Of a stretch of DNA of 64,000 nucleotides, positions 49,246 through 60,033 are shown piece by piece. The position numbers were made by a program, and so were the translations under genes. This DNA comes from Panulirus ornatus (Eukaryota > Arthropoda > Malacostraca > Decapoda > Palinuridae), in contig NC_092225.1 of NCBI RefSeq assembly GCF_036320965.1, positions 8,685,002-8,749,001 of the forward strand, written 5' to 3'. Numbering within the stretch: position 1 is the first letter of the stretch; each line of letters starts with the position of its first letter. The notes under the pieces were generated by a model. It was not told the DNA's origin. It saw only the letters and a list, made by a program, of their open reading frames with translations, and made no database searches.

Positions 49246-49618
49246 TTTTTTTTTTTTTTTTTTATACTTTGTCGCTGTCTCCCGCGTTTGCGAGGTAGCG
49301 CAAGGAAACAGACGAAAGAAATGGCCCAACCCCCCCCATACACATGTACATACACACGTCCACACACGCAAATATACATACCTACACAGCTTTCCTTGGT
49401 TTACCCCGGACGCTTCACATGCCTTGATTCAATCCACTGACAGCACGTCAACCCCTGTATACCACATCGCTCCAATTCACTTCATTCCTTGCCCTCCTTT
49501 CACCCTCCTGCATGTTCAGGCCCCGATCACACAAAATCCTTTTCACTCCATCTTTCCACCTCCAATTTGGTCTCCCACTTCTCCTCGTTCCCTCCACCTC
49601 CGACACATATATCCTCTT

Positions 49619-49620
<2 letters not shown>
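49246..49620 (-). mobile_element. RTE fragment with shared 3' UTR deletion
   Basis: On minus it runs from the C-terminal coding block ([16 protein letters not shown]) through the stop. It then passes AACCAAGGAAAGCTGTGT straight into AGGTATGTATATTTGCG, the same junction as at 34,103-34,404. It ends in GCTACCTCGCAAACGCGGGA and a long A tail (T-run 49,232-49,262 on plus). Confidence 0.92.

Positions 49621-49693
<73 letters not shown>
49620..49693. repeat. (AT)n microsatellite
   Basis: Between two retroelement 5' ends. Confidence 0.98.
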
Positions 49694-49696
<3 letters not shown>

Positions 49697-49796
49697 TCCC
49701 ATTTTAGAAAATGGGAAACAGAAGAAGGAGTCACGCGGGGAGAGCTCATCCTCCTCGAAGGCTCAGATTCGCTACCTCGCAAACGCGGGAGACAAA

Positions 49797-49803
<7 letters not shown>
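49694..49803 (+). mobile_element. RTE mini-element: 5' leader joined to 3' end
   Basis: It starts with a 26-bp perfect palindrome (arms GTTTCCCATTTT, 49,694-49,719). It continues with GAAACAGAAGAAGGAGTCAC and CATCCTCCTCGAAGGCTCAG, then ATT. All of this matches the RTE leader and first codons up to position 20,393 of the full copy. It then jumps directly to CGCTACCTCGCAAACGCGG and an A tail. About 3.3 kb are missing in one step, giving a natural intermediate between the RTE and the B family. Confidence 0.88.

Positions 49804-49804
<1 letters not shown>

Positions 49805-49868
<64 letters not shown>
49805..49868. repeat. (AT)n microsatellite
   Basis: About 32 AT units. Confidence 0.98.
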
Positions 49869-49871
<3 letters not shown>

Positions 49872-50398
49872 AAATTGGAGGTGGAAGGATGGAGGGAAAA
49901 AGATTTTGAGCCATCGGGGCGAGGGGCGTGCAAAAAATAAAGTGAATTGGAACGATGTGGTATACCGGGGCCGACGTGCTATCAACGGATTGAACAGGGC
50001 ATGTGAAGCGTGTGGGGTAAACCATGGAAAGTTTTGTGAGGACTGGATGTGGAAAGGCAGCTGTGGTTTTGGTGCATTACACATGACAGACAGAGACAGT
50101 GTGGACGAATGTGGCCTTTTTCAGTCTTTCCCTAGCGCTACCTCGCGGGGGGGATTCTATTTCATGTGTGGCCGGGTAGCTACGGGAACGGATGAAGGCA
50201 GCAATTATGAATATGTACATGTGTATATATGTATTTGTCTTGTATGTATATATATGTATACGTTGAAATGTATAGGTATGTATATGTGCGTGTGTGGACG
50301 TTTATGTATACATATGTGCATGTGGGTGGGTTTCGCCGTTCTCTCGACTGTTTCCTTGCGATACCTCGCTAACGCGGGAGACGGCGATTAAGTATAAT
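49869..50398 (+). mobile_element. 5'-truncated RTE fragment
   Basis: It begins in the C-terminal coding region (CCAAATTGGAGGTGGAAGGA), passes the stop at VYRG and the full-length 3' UTR, and ends GATACCTCGCTAACGCGGGA, GACGGCGATTAAGTATA into (AT)n. Confidence 0.92.
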
Positions 50399-50408
50399 AT
50401 ATATATAT

Positions 50409-50646
50409 CTTTCTTTTCTTCTTTCATACTATTCACCATTTCCCGCATTAGCGAGGTAGCGTTAAGAACAGAGGACTGGGCCTTTGAGGGAATATCCTTA
50501 CCTGGCCCCCCTTCTCTGTTCCTTCTTTTGGAAAATTGAAAAAAAAACGAGAGGGGAGGATTTCCAGCCACCCGCTCCCTCCCCTTTTAGTCGCCTTCTA
50601 CGACACGCAGGGAATACGTGGGAAGTATTCTTTCTCCCCTATCCCT

Positions 50647-50652
<6 letters not shown>
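50409..50652 (-). mobile_element. RTE-derived short element B
   Basis: On minus: start TATCCCTAGGGATAGGGG, middle GGAACAGAGAAGGGGGGCCA, end GCTAATGCGGGAAATGGTG and tail GAAAGAAGAAAAGAAAG. The first 14 bases form a perfect inverted repeat (ATCCCTAGGGAT). Confidence 0.92.

Positions 50653-50704
<52 letters not shown>
50653..50704. repeat. (AT)n microsatellite
   Basis: At the 5' end of the preceding B element. Confidence 0.97.
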
Positions 50705-50706
<2 letters not shown>

Positions 50707-50814
50707 CTGCTGGTAGCCACAAGGATTTGAAGTATGTTATATAAAGGCCACATAATCTTACCAGAAATGATTGATGGCTAATTAAAAAATCATGATCTAA
50801 CACTGAAAAACAAA

Positions 50815-52150
50815 TGCAATTCTTGAAAATGGGTTTAACCTTTGCAAAAACAAAATTGATATACAAGACAGGCAAGTGGAAATGGGGAAAGCTGCATGAT
50901 GTTTTAGTTGGAATACAAAATGAAGGTCAAGTTTTTTTTATGGACCCTGAGGTGAAGGAACGCCTAAAAGCTGATGTCCCTAAGAGACGCACTTTCCACA
51001 AAATTAGTTCACTTTCCTCATAAATGCATACGTTCTAGGAGGCACTTCCCAGCCACATCAACATCAGAATCAGACGCACTGAAAAATCGAACCTTTACAT
51101 GTTACTGAATATAAAGGATTACATGCGGAAGCTGAGCAGCATCTTATGTGACTCTACAACATTCTAACTTACCACACGCGACCCAAGTGCAAACACAAAG
51201 AAGGAAATTATACAAAGGATAAACTGCGTCACTGCCTAGAGCCAGTCACAGGAAACTGTGAACTTGGTAAAGACCCATAAAGAACTACGTCCATTACGCC
51301 TCATTACATCACAGGTGACAACGCCTGTTAACGAGATAGCTAAGCTGCTACACAACATCAATATCTTCCTGCCAAATTTGCTCCAAAATCTTCAGAAGAC
51401 TTGATCGAAAGTGTGCAAAGCCTTGATGCAGAAACCTTCTCCAACAAGCGTCCTGTTGAGGAAACTATACAAATCATCCTGAACAATGCTTGTTAACATG
51501 GGACGCTTCCAGCACCGAAAATTCCTGCAGTCATCTTTGAACAACTACAACGTGTATGTATGCACCATGGAAGATTCATTTAGGCGTTCAGAAGGAGGAT
51601 TTTGCTCTCAGACAGACGAAAATGAATAAAGGATCACCCTTGATGCCATCCTTTTGTTAACTTTCCTGTTCATGTGTGAACTGGAAAACACCGTACAGCA
51701 GGATGAGAGTTTAAGACCTGATCCATAATACAGGCAAGTCGATGATGACATTCTTGTCATCTGAAGGACTGAGGAAGCTGGGAGACCTAGAGAGGAATAT
51801 TGAGACAATCTTTTTTCAAATTTCACTTTTGAAGTTAGAATATATAGCAAACTACCTTTTCTAAATGTTTTAGTAGAGAAACACAGACAAATACACTACG
51901 AGTGTATGAAGGAAAACAGAATTACGATATTTCAGTGTCCAAGAATGAATGTACAGTGAAGTACAAACTTAAAACAAAGCTGTATCGACCTCTCAGATTG
52001 GAATCTATTCCACCATGAAATCAACAGAATCAAGAAAGTGTACTTCAAAAATGGATACCCCTCAATAGCTTACCAACAATGAAGTTAAAAGAATTCGTGT
52101 CAAAGAACATCCGGCAAGATCACATTCCTGAACCATACAGTTTTCTAAAT
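50815..52150 (+). pseudogene. Penelope-like element reverse transcriptase relic
   Basis: With frame changes, the forward strand gives a succession of Penelope-type blocks. ELRPLRLITSQVTTPVNEIA then KLL lies at about 51,280-51,345. SLDAETFSNKRPVEETIQII (about 51,425-51,485) matches the SLDVxSLFTNVPVxETI block with the catalytic Asp changed to Ala-Glu context. KIPAVIFEQLQRVC follows (about 51,520-51,565). KGSPLMPS marks the GSPLGP block (about 51,630-51,650), then FLFMCELENTVQQDESLRPD. YRQVDDDILVI is the YVDD block (about 51,730-51,760). FTFEVRIYSKLPFLNVLVEK (about 51,820-51,880) and LSDWNLFHHEINRIKKVYFK (about 51,990-52,050) follow. The stretch before 51,240 (including 50,815-51,020) probably belongs too. 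There are many stops, and no GIY-YIG domain is visible downstream. Confidence 0.85.
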
Positions 52151-53480
52151 ATTCAGGACTCGAATAGCCAGCGTACAGCCTAGGAAAGCTCCCAGTAAAG
52201 TAAGAGGGATATGAGCATAAAGCAGTCATACATTTTGGCTACTTTCGAAATAAACACAATGTGAATATAATCAGACAATTTACACGCACAAAAACAACTA
52301 GACTGTATCTGTGATGTCTTTTGATCCTCCAAACAAGTGTTGATGGATAACGTCTTCATCAAGGGAATAGAAATGATAGGGTAGCTGTGTATGCCCCTTA
52401 GCTCTCCAATAACTCAAGCATAGCAAGGCATGAAAACGGTTAAAGTACGATAATTTGGACATAATTAAAGATAACGAATATGAGACTATGTACATATTCG
52501 TCAGAGACTCTGGCGCGAAGCTGGATATACGCTGGTCGTAGCGGTAGTGTTGGTGGTGGTGGAAAGAGAGCGGCGAGAGGAAGGTGGGAGGCTTGCCGTG
52601 GAGGCTGGGGCTGAAGGAGGCCGTGGTGGCGCAGCCCGTGGTAATGTATGCAGGTGAAACACGACCGTGGCGGCGGAGGGTCAGTGACTGCAGTCCGCTC
52701 CTTAGGATATACTTGGAAATACCATCAAGGAAGTAGTTACAGTCTGAAACGACGTGGAAGATATGGTATTGGGACTTGTGATCGTTAATGTGTGGGAGAT
52801 ATTTTCCGGATGGTGTGGGCATGTGGAAAAAAGGGATAAAGAGAACGAAGACTTGGGAAAAGGTATGTGGATTAGGCAAGTGTTGAAAATTCACTGCATA
52901 ATTATGTTGGTAAGATACACGGTGTGCCATCGACCTGCTGTGAAGCCTCTAGCCTACAGCGAGACACACGTGTGTACTGGGCATCGATACACAGTGTCAT
53001 GCACCCTCAACAAATGCAAGAATGAGATGCTATCATTAAAAGCTGCAACATGCTGCAAGCAGGAAGCCCCAGAACGTACACTCGACAGCGTGACGATGTC
53101 TTCGGGGGCGAGGTCATCTTCCGCCTCGGCAGAAATACATATGAAGCTGATTAAGGTCTGCCTTCTGGCTTGATGTGTATTCTTCCACGCAGGAGGCGGT
53201 GTCATATTTCCCTAAGGAGCTTCGCCCCAGCGGTACCTGCTTGCCCTCCCGCGTGCACCTCCCTGGCTGGGCTGCTCCTCTCGCTTCCTCTCTTTCTCTT
53301 CATCCCTCTTCCCTTTTTCTCCAACCCAAACCGTGCTTCAATCTCTCCCTCCTTCTCCCCTCTCCTACCTTCTTTCCACCTAACTCCTCACCCTTACCAT
53401 TCTTGTAATCCCAATGGTCTTCTTGCTCTCTCTACACACATTTTATTATCAGTTTCCCCTTAACACCCTCAGTTGTTGAC
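52151..53480. other. Unassigned sequence
   Basis: Open frames up to 210 codons on minus (52298-52930) show no motif I know. 52,540-52,700 is GGTGGT/GAGG-rich. Confidence 0.35.
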
Positions 53481-54060
53481 TAGATCATGAGAGGATAGGG
53501 GAATAGGAGGAAGGGGAGGAGTAGGAGGAGGAGTAGGAGGAGGAGGAGGAGGTGTTTCTTCAATTTCCAATTCCTTACACCATAAACCAAGGGAGACGGG
53601 AAGTTTAGCGGGGAAGATGTTATGAAGCAGTAGAGAGGATAGTCTGGAGGGAAATGATATAAAACAGTTGGGGAGGATTGTTCATAAGGGTAAGATGGTA
53701 TAAAGCAGTGGCGGAGTAAGATGTGACAGACCAAGAAGTTCCAAAACAGTATGGGTAGAAGGTTTAGAAGGAGAATTATTTTACAAAACAGTAGGGTAAG
53801 AGAGTCTGGAGGAGACAGAAGTTATAAAACAGTAGGGGAGGAAACTTGGAGAGATACAGAGTTTCTAAAAAGACGGAAGTAAAGACTGACAGTTATGTGG
53901 GGAAGTGTGGAGGGAAGTTTGGACAGGGGACTGTCACTACGTGCCAATACTGGAGGGAAGTGCGGATGGTGACTGACTCTAAGTGCCAGTAATGGGATGA
54001 AGTGAAGCTTAATGGAAGACAAGGCGATATAAAACAGAGGCGTAGCTTAGTGTGATCGGG
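53481..54060. repeat. Purine-rich degenerate ~45-bp tandem repeat
   Basis: GTTATAAAACAGTAGGGGAG and variants recur about seven times between 53,600 and 53,870. A (GGA)n stretch lies at 53,508-53,553. A second loose repeat (TGGAGGGAAGTGYGGA) follows at 53,900-53,990. Confidence 0.65.
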
Positions 54061-54335
54061 GTCCTGGTTATATAAACCAGGGGTGACTTGGGTTCTGGCT
54101 GAGACCGAGGAGTGGAGTGATCGGGGTCTGGCACTGACCCAGGAGAGGTGGCAGAGTTTAAAGCAGGGAGGAACGCTGGCTGCCGGCCTGGATCCACCGG
54201 TCCCTTTAAGCTATACCTATAGGCAGGGGAACCAGGAACCCACGGCGGCGGAGGCGGCGGTGGTCGTCGTCCTCGCCTGACCTCCAACAGCAGCCAGCAG
54301 GAGACTGCTCACTAATGTCATACGTTAACTCCTCG
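54061..54335. other. Unassigned GC-rich sequence
   Basis: Contains CGGCGGCGGAGGCGGCGGTGG-type triplets near 54,243. No gene recognised. Confidence 0.35.
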
Positions 54336-54440
54336 AACATGATAATATGACCCTTGAGGACGAATGTACGAGCCCTTGAGGACGACACCACGACCCTTGA
54401 GGACGATGGTATGATCCTTCGGTATGATGGCATGTCCTCT
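54336..54440. repeat. ACGACCCTTGA-family repeat, ~24-bp units
   Basis: ATGACCCTTGAGGACGAATG, CCCTTGAGGACGACACC and CGACCCTTGAGGACGATGG are consecutive units, with a degenerate fourth (ATGATCCTTCGGTATGATGG). Confidence 0.85.
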
Positions 54441-54708
54441 CATCTCATCGTTAAGAGTCGGGTCAAAGGACAAGCCTACCCAAGGGTTATACCGTCGTCC
54501 TCAAGAAGTTATAGAGAAAAAGTAAGGAAATCAACGCAATAGTAATGCACGAACGCCTCTTACATTATGGTGGACATGATACAGAATGAAGCAGGAGCTT
54601 CCTTTCCAGCACAGTTCAGATATGTCATGAATCTGGTCAATATATACATACATACAAACATACAATCTTCATGTTTCGTTTTCCTAGTGGCCACCAGCAC
54701 ATATATTT

Positions 54709-54711
<3 letters not shown>
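54441..54711. other. Unassigned sequence
   Basis: Nothing recognised. Confidence 0.3.

Positions 54712-54772
<61 letters not shown>
54712..54772. repeat. (AT)n microsatellite
   Basis: About 30 AT units left of the inverted 58-bp block. Confidence 0.98.
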
Positions 54773-54777
<5 letters not shown>

Positions 54778-54821
54778 CTTTGGCAAGAAACTGATAAATG
54801 CTGAATCAGCAGTCATTTTCA

Positions 54822-54830
<9 letters not shown>
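54773..54830 (+). repeat. 58-bp block, left arm of an inverted pair
   Basis: GAACTTTGGCAAGAAACTGA to TCATTTTCAATGATG is repeated without visible change in inverted orientation at 56,643-56,700. In both places it is followed inward by (AT)n and a B element. Confidence 0.9.

Positions 54831-54896
<66 letters not shown>
54830..54896. repeat. (AT)n microsatellite
   Basis: AT tract with one GT, between the 58-bp block and B. Confidence 0.97.
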
Positions 54897-54898
<2 letters not shown>

Positions 54899-55126
54899 TC
54901 CCTGGGGATAGGGGAGAAAGAATACTTCCCATGCATTCCCTGCATGTCGTAGAAGGCGACTAACAGGGAAGAGAGCGGGGGGCTCGAAATCCTCCCCTAT
55001 CATTTTTAATTTTCCAAAAGAAGGAAGAGAGAAGGGGGCCAAGTGAGGATATTCCCTCAAAGGCTCAGTCCTCTATTCTTAACGCTACCTCGCTAACGCG
55101 GGAAATGGCGAATAGTATGAAAAAAA

Positions 55127-55131
<5 letters not shown>
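54897..55131 (+). mobile_element. RTE-derived short element B
   Basis: It starts CATCCCTGGGGATAGGGG and shows CTTCCCATGCATTCCCTG, TAGAAGGCGACTAACAGGG, GCCAAGTGAGGATATTCCC and CTACCTCGCTAACGCGGGAA, with an A-rich tail. It differs from the inverted copy at 56,359 at roughly 15-20 positions. Confidence 0.92.

Positions 55132-55204
<73 letters not shown>
55132..55204. repeat. (AT)n microsatellite
   Basis: Between B tail and an RTE fragment. Confidence 0.98.

Positions 55205-56611
<1,407 letters not shown>

Positions 56612-56642
<31 letters not shown>
56612..56642. repeat. (AT)n microsatellite
   Basis: Short tract between B and the right 58-bp block. Confidence 0.95.
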
Positions 56643-56650
<8 letters not shown>

Positions 56651-56700
56651 TGAAAATGACTGCTGATTCAGCATTTATCAGTTTCTTGCCAAAGTTCATT
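56643..56700 (-). repeat. 58-bp block, right arm of an inverted pair
   Basis: Reverse complement of 54,773-54,830. Here it continues outward into unique sequence (CATTGCATGGGTAGAACC), whereas the left arm borders (AT)n. Confidence 0.9.
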
Positions 56701-56969
56701 GCATGGGTAGAACCAAACTCAAGCTGAAACCCGTGGTGTAATTCCTTTTAGGTACACAATAAAGCAAACTGACACAATACAACTCAACACAACTCAATGT
56801 TTCGTGTCTCGTGTCACATTCTCAAGTGTAAGGACAGTACGGTATGGTCTAGTACGATATAATCTTGGTTTATGTAAAAAATCAGACATTAAAGGAAAGA
56901 TTAATGGCCAATGAGAGATGAATACGATACGCAGCTACATCCTTGCCTGACCAATGAAATTTAGCTGCG
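56701..56969. other. Unassigned sequence
   Basis: Nothing recognised. Confidence 0.3.
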
Positions 56970-57560
56970 TCAGGTCAGCCGGGCGTGCTGCTGCGTGACG
57001 TCACCAGTTCTCGTCTTGCTCTCGCTGGGACAGGTCAGCTGCTGAGCTCTCGGTAATACAAGAACATCGTCAGTCAGCAGGTTCATACTCGGGGGTCTCT
57101 CACCAATGTAGAGGACCTCGAGTATCTGAAGGCATCTAAGGTCGGGTGAAGTGTCTAATACAGACGTTCCTTTGTCCAATATCTCCCTCGTGAGGATGGC
57201 GTTGTGGCAGGATCACTGGTGTGTCTTCGGGCTCCCACTCTGTGAATGACACTGGAAAGACGCCTGGACAATCTGGTGGTGGTCAAGACGATAAAACGAC
57301 GTACGGGGCGTGCAGTCCTCGTGTGGGTACTGGACTCCTTTGACATGACTCCTTTGGAAAGTCGCTGTTCTTGGTGCTGGGTTGTTTTTAATCAAGAGGT
57401 GTGATACTTTCTTGCCTTGGTAACGGAATATGAAATCTGTCTTCTCGAAGTTTATCTGATTTGTACGAAGTGAACATGAAGACCTTGTAGGATAGGCGGA
57501 TGGGGTCAACGGGCACTGTCTGATTTGGGGGCGTCTGGTTCATTGGTCGTCTTGTTGTGT
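56970..57560 (-). pseudogene. Penelope-like element GIY-YIG endonuclease relic
   Basis: Reading minus with frame changes, the order is DPIRLSYKVFMFTSYKSDK (about 57,500), FRYQGKKVSHLLIKNN (about 57,400), VKGVQYPHEDCTPRTSFY (about 57,330), FIVLTTTRLSRRLS in another frame (57,240-57,290), QSGSPKTHQ (about 57,230), then ILTREILDKGTSVLDTSPDL and LQILEVLYIGERPPSMNLL (57,000-57,180). This is the pattern of the linker, PHEDC metal-binding block, degenerate GIY-YIG core and C-terminal LEALYI...PxLN block of Penelope-like elements. The Tyr-Ile-Gly of the core has decayed to Ile-Val-Leu. The reverse transcriptase is not seen upstream of it. Confidence 0.8.
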
Positions 57561-57800
57561 GATAGGGGTGGTGGCATACAGATGGTAGTAGGAGAGATAG
57601 CACCAGTGACGGCACGGTAATAGAGGTGGTGACAAAATGACATGACATGGTTTCTGAATGGTTGTCACAGGTGATGGCAGAAGGTGCAGCAAAGGTAGAA
57701 GCAGAAATGTTGGCAGAAGTGGTAGCTGAAGTAGTGGCAAAAATGGTGAAAAGGGGTAGGAAGTAGAGGTGGTGGTAGTGGTGGCAAAGGGTGTGGTGCA
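57561..57800. repeat. GGT/GTA-rich degenerate triplet tract
   Basis: Irregular GGTGGT, GGTAGTAG and GCAGAAGTGGTAG words. The 137-codon minus-strand frame (57388-57801) is Thr/Ser/His-rich repeat translation. Confidence 0.6.
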
Positions 57801-57879
57801 TGATGATCAGGCGTTATCGTTAATCAGGCACGAACAAAATATTAAAGCTACCGGAAACAATTTTTTTTCATCATTATAT

Positions 57880-58330
57880 TCAAACAAGTATGGTAATGAC
57901 TTTGACCTTTAAACTCTTGACCTCAAAATCGATGAGGACGTGCTTTGCCACATGTGGATGATCACATATGCTGAAATATAACCCATCCAGCATTATTGAA
58001 GTTATTGTGCGTCAACAAAATGATCTGAGTGTGTGGCAGTGATCCTGACCTTTGATCTTTTACCCTTAAAATCAGAGGGGACCTTCCTGGCCTCTGAGGG
58101 AAACTCACATAATAAGTCTCGAGGAAACCATCCAGACGACCTGAAGTTATTGTGTTGAAATCACACACAGGTGTGACAGTGACCTTGACCTTTTGACCTT
58201 TAAATCAATACGGACCTGTCTTGTCATAAGAAAAACTCTCATGCTAAGTGTTTGAAATACTGCACTGAGCCGAACTCATCTTCAAAATGAACTCCAAAAT
58301 GTTCAGTGGTGACCTTGACTTTTGACCCTA
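57880..58330. repeat. ~140-bp degenerate repeat carrying GTGACCTTGACCTTTGACC
   Basis: At least four units carry a TGACCTTGACCTTTTGACC-type block (about 57,898, 58,045, 58,184 and 58,308). Two units also share GAAGTTATTGTG, so spacing is about 125-150 bp. TGACCT is the complement of the nuclear-receptor half-site AGGTCA. Confidence 0.7.
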
Positions 58331-59180
58331 CACGAACAGTGCTCTTCGTTTTCCTCCTTAATCAAATCAGACAATGGGTCTCCGCGATAGCCTTCCCGTC
58401 AGAAGGAAAAAACAGTGATCTTGTCATTAAAACACAATGGGAAAAGAGAAGAAATGAGGCAGAAGTTCATACTCAGAGGTTCACTCAGTACCTATCGAGG
58501 TTCGAATCAATATCCTGAACCTCACTAACCAATAGCCAATCAGATGTGGCAGCAAGCATCCTAACCCTCTCTATGTATCGAAATAATTCAGTCATACCAT
58601 TCTCAACCTTAACAACAAACTGAAGTAAAGGTCTTTCTTACCTCACTGGTCTATGGGTTTCTGACATCTGTCGCAGATTGCCTCGAGGGGACCCGGTGGT
58701 CTGCTGCTTCTCGAATTCCTATGTGTTATTCCAAGCTCCGTCAGCAGCCAGGAAGGTGGAGCAAACCGAGCTCTACTTCGTTATGGAAGTGATCATAATG
58801 CATGATGTACCAAGCTTACTTTTACGTAAGAAAAGGGAAAAATAAGGGGGCTAAACTATTCTATTCTGCACAAAGAAGTCATAGGAAGGATCTCCAACTA
58901 ACCATAAGATACTGACACAAAAATCTGGGATCATCGGTGACCAAAAAATCAGGCAGAAAATATCGTCATCGGCTCGAGTGACTGAATGGATGAAAGTACC
59001 ATTCAAAACCACATCGATCAGCCATACTTCTGTCAGGGATAAGCTTCTTGGCTAATGATGAGGAAGATAACAATTTCACCCTCAGTGGGCGGTCAATTAG
59101 GCCCGAGGTGCCATACTTAGAAACGACCCGATGGTTGACGTGAATCTGTTTCCTGTGTTCGATACGGTTGCTGAAGGCAT
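58331..59180. other. Unassigned sequence
   Basis: Nothing recognised. Confidence 0.3.
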
Positions 59181-59315
59181 TCCCAGAGCGGCTGCATGTG
59201 GCTACCCTGATACAAACGCTAGTGGATCATCCCAGCACGGGCTGCACGTGGCTACCCAGATACGAACACCGGTGGATCACTCCCAGCACGGGGTGCACGT
59301 GGCTATCATTTTCCA
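59181..59315. repeat. ~50-bp tandem repeat, about 2.5 copies
   Basis: GGCTGCATGTGGCTACCCTG, GGCTGCACGTGGCTACCCAG and GGGTGCACGTGGCTATC, each preceded in the later copies by GTGGATCAYYCCCAGCACGG. Confidence 0.85.
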
Positions 59316-59498
59316 TTTACTGAGGCGAAATAAGCAGTCATTTCATCCAATCAAGCATGAGCTTCTTGGTCTTAAAATGATTTGGATTGGTCGCGTCATC
59401 AGGATCTGGAGTTATGATATACAGGTTATGTCGACGAAGAAGTGTCTGATCTCTACAACAAGACGTTAGACTGCAAATAAAACGCACATCTACCACCT
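59316..59498. other. Unassigned sequence
   Basis: Frame 59131-59469 includes RRNKQSFHPIKHELLGLKMI, faintly like an LTR-element RNase H start (YHPTKLELLAL), but too little to call. Confidence 0.3.
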
Positions 59499-59720
59499 AA
59501 TCATCTAACATATCAAACAGCCCTTCGGAATACTCACTCCATCTCCTCTTTACCTTATCTTTGTCTATTATCACCTACCCATCCGCTTCCCACCGCTGAT
59601 GCTCCCATCTTTTTCTCCTTTTCTTCCCATCATCTCGCCCTCGTGAACGTTCAGGCTCCGATACCTCAAACTTCCCTTTACTCCAACCTTCCATTTCTTG
59701 ATTCGTCCATTCTCTGGCCT
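59499..59720 (-). mobile_element. Old RTE relic with internal deletion
   Basis: The right-to-left order is C-terminal KWKVGVKGSLRYRSLNVHEG (59,643-59,700), matching [20 protein letters not shown], joined to plus-strand CTTCGGAATACTCACTCCAT and CTATTATCACCTACCCATCC (59,523-59,585). The latter match the start of the reverse transcriptase frame of the full copy (RRRSEYFEGLLN region, about 19,070-19,145). About 1.5 kb between the two parts is missing, and divergence is high. Confidence 0.75.
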
Positions 59721-59791
59721 CGCAGATTTACTGTTTTTGTACCTGTGATTTCTGGTGCATATATCATACACGGATTGTGTCTTCGTCATCA

Positions 59792-59793
59792 TA

Positions 59794-59880
<87 letters not shown>
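59792..59880. repeat. (ATCT)n, (TA)n, (GT)n compound microsatellite
   Basis: About seven ATCT units, ten TA units and about twenty GT units in succession. Confidence 0.96.
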
Positions 59881-59881
<1 letters not shown>

Positions 59882-60033
59882 ACAAAGACTATGAAGGCTG
59901 AACAGAGAATTAACATTTCCTCTAACATCAAGTGCAATTACAGCAACAGTACCAACAAGAATGACAACAACAAAAACTACAACATCTACAACTACAGCAA
60001 AATAACATCATCATTTGAGAGTGACAAAGCAGC

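Noticed and set aside
52298..52930. 210-codon minus-strand gene
   Set aside because: No recognisable domain. The region lies after a Penelope-like relic and includes GGT-rich low-complexity sequence.
57388..57801. 137-codon minus-strand Thr/Ala-rich gene
   Set aside because: The upstream half is a GGT/GTA triplet tract and the downstream half is the Penelope-like relic in a shifted frame.
59316..59420. LTR-retrotransposon RNase H remnant (RRNKQSFHPIKHELLGLK)
   Set aside because: Only one weak phrase matches, with no neighbouring reverse transcriptase or integrase blocks. A profile search would be needed.
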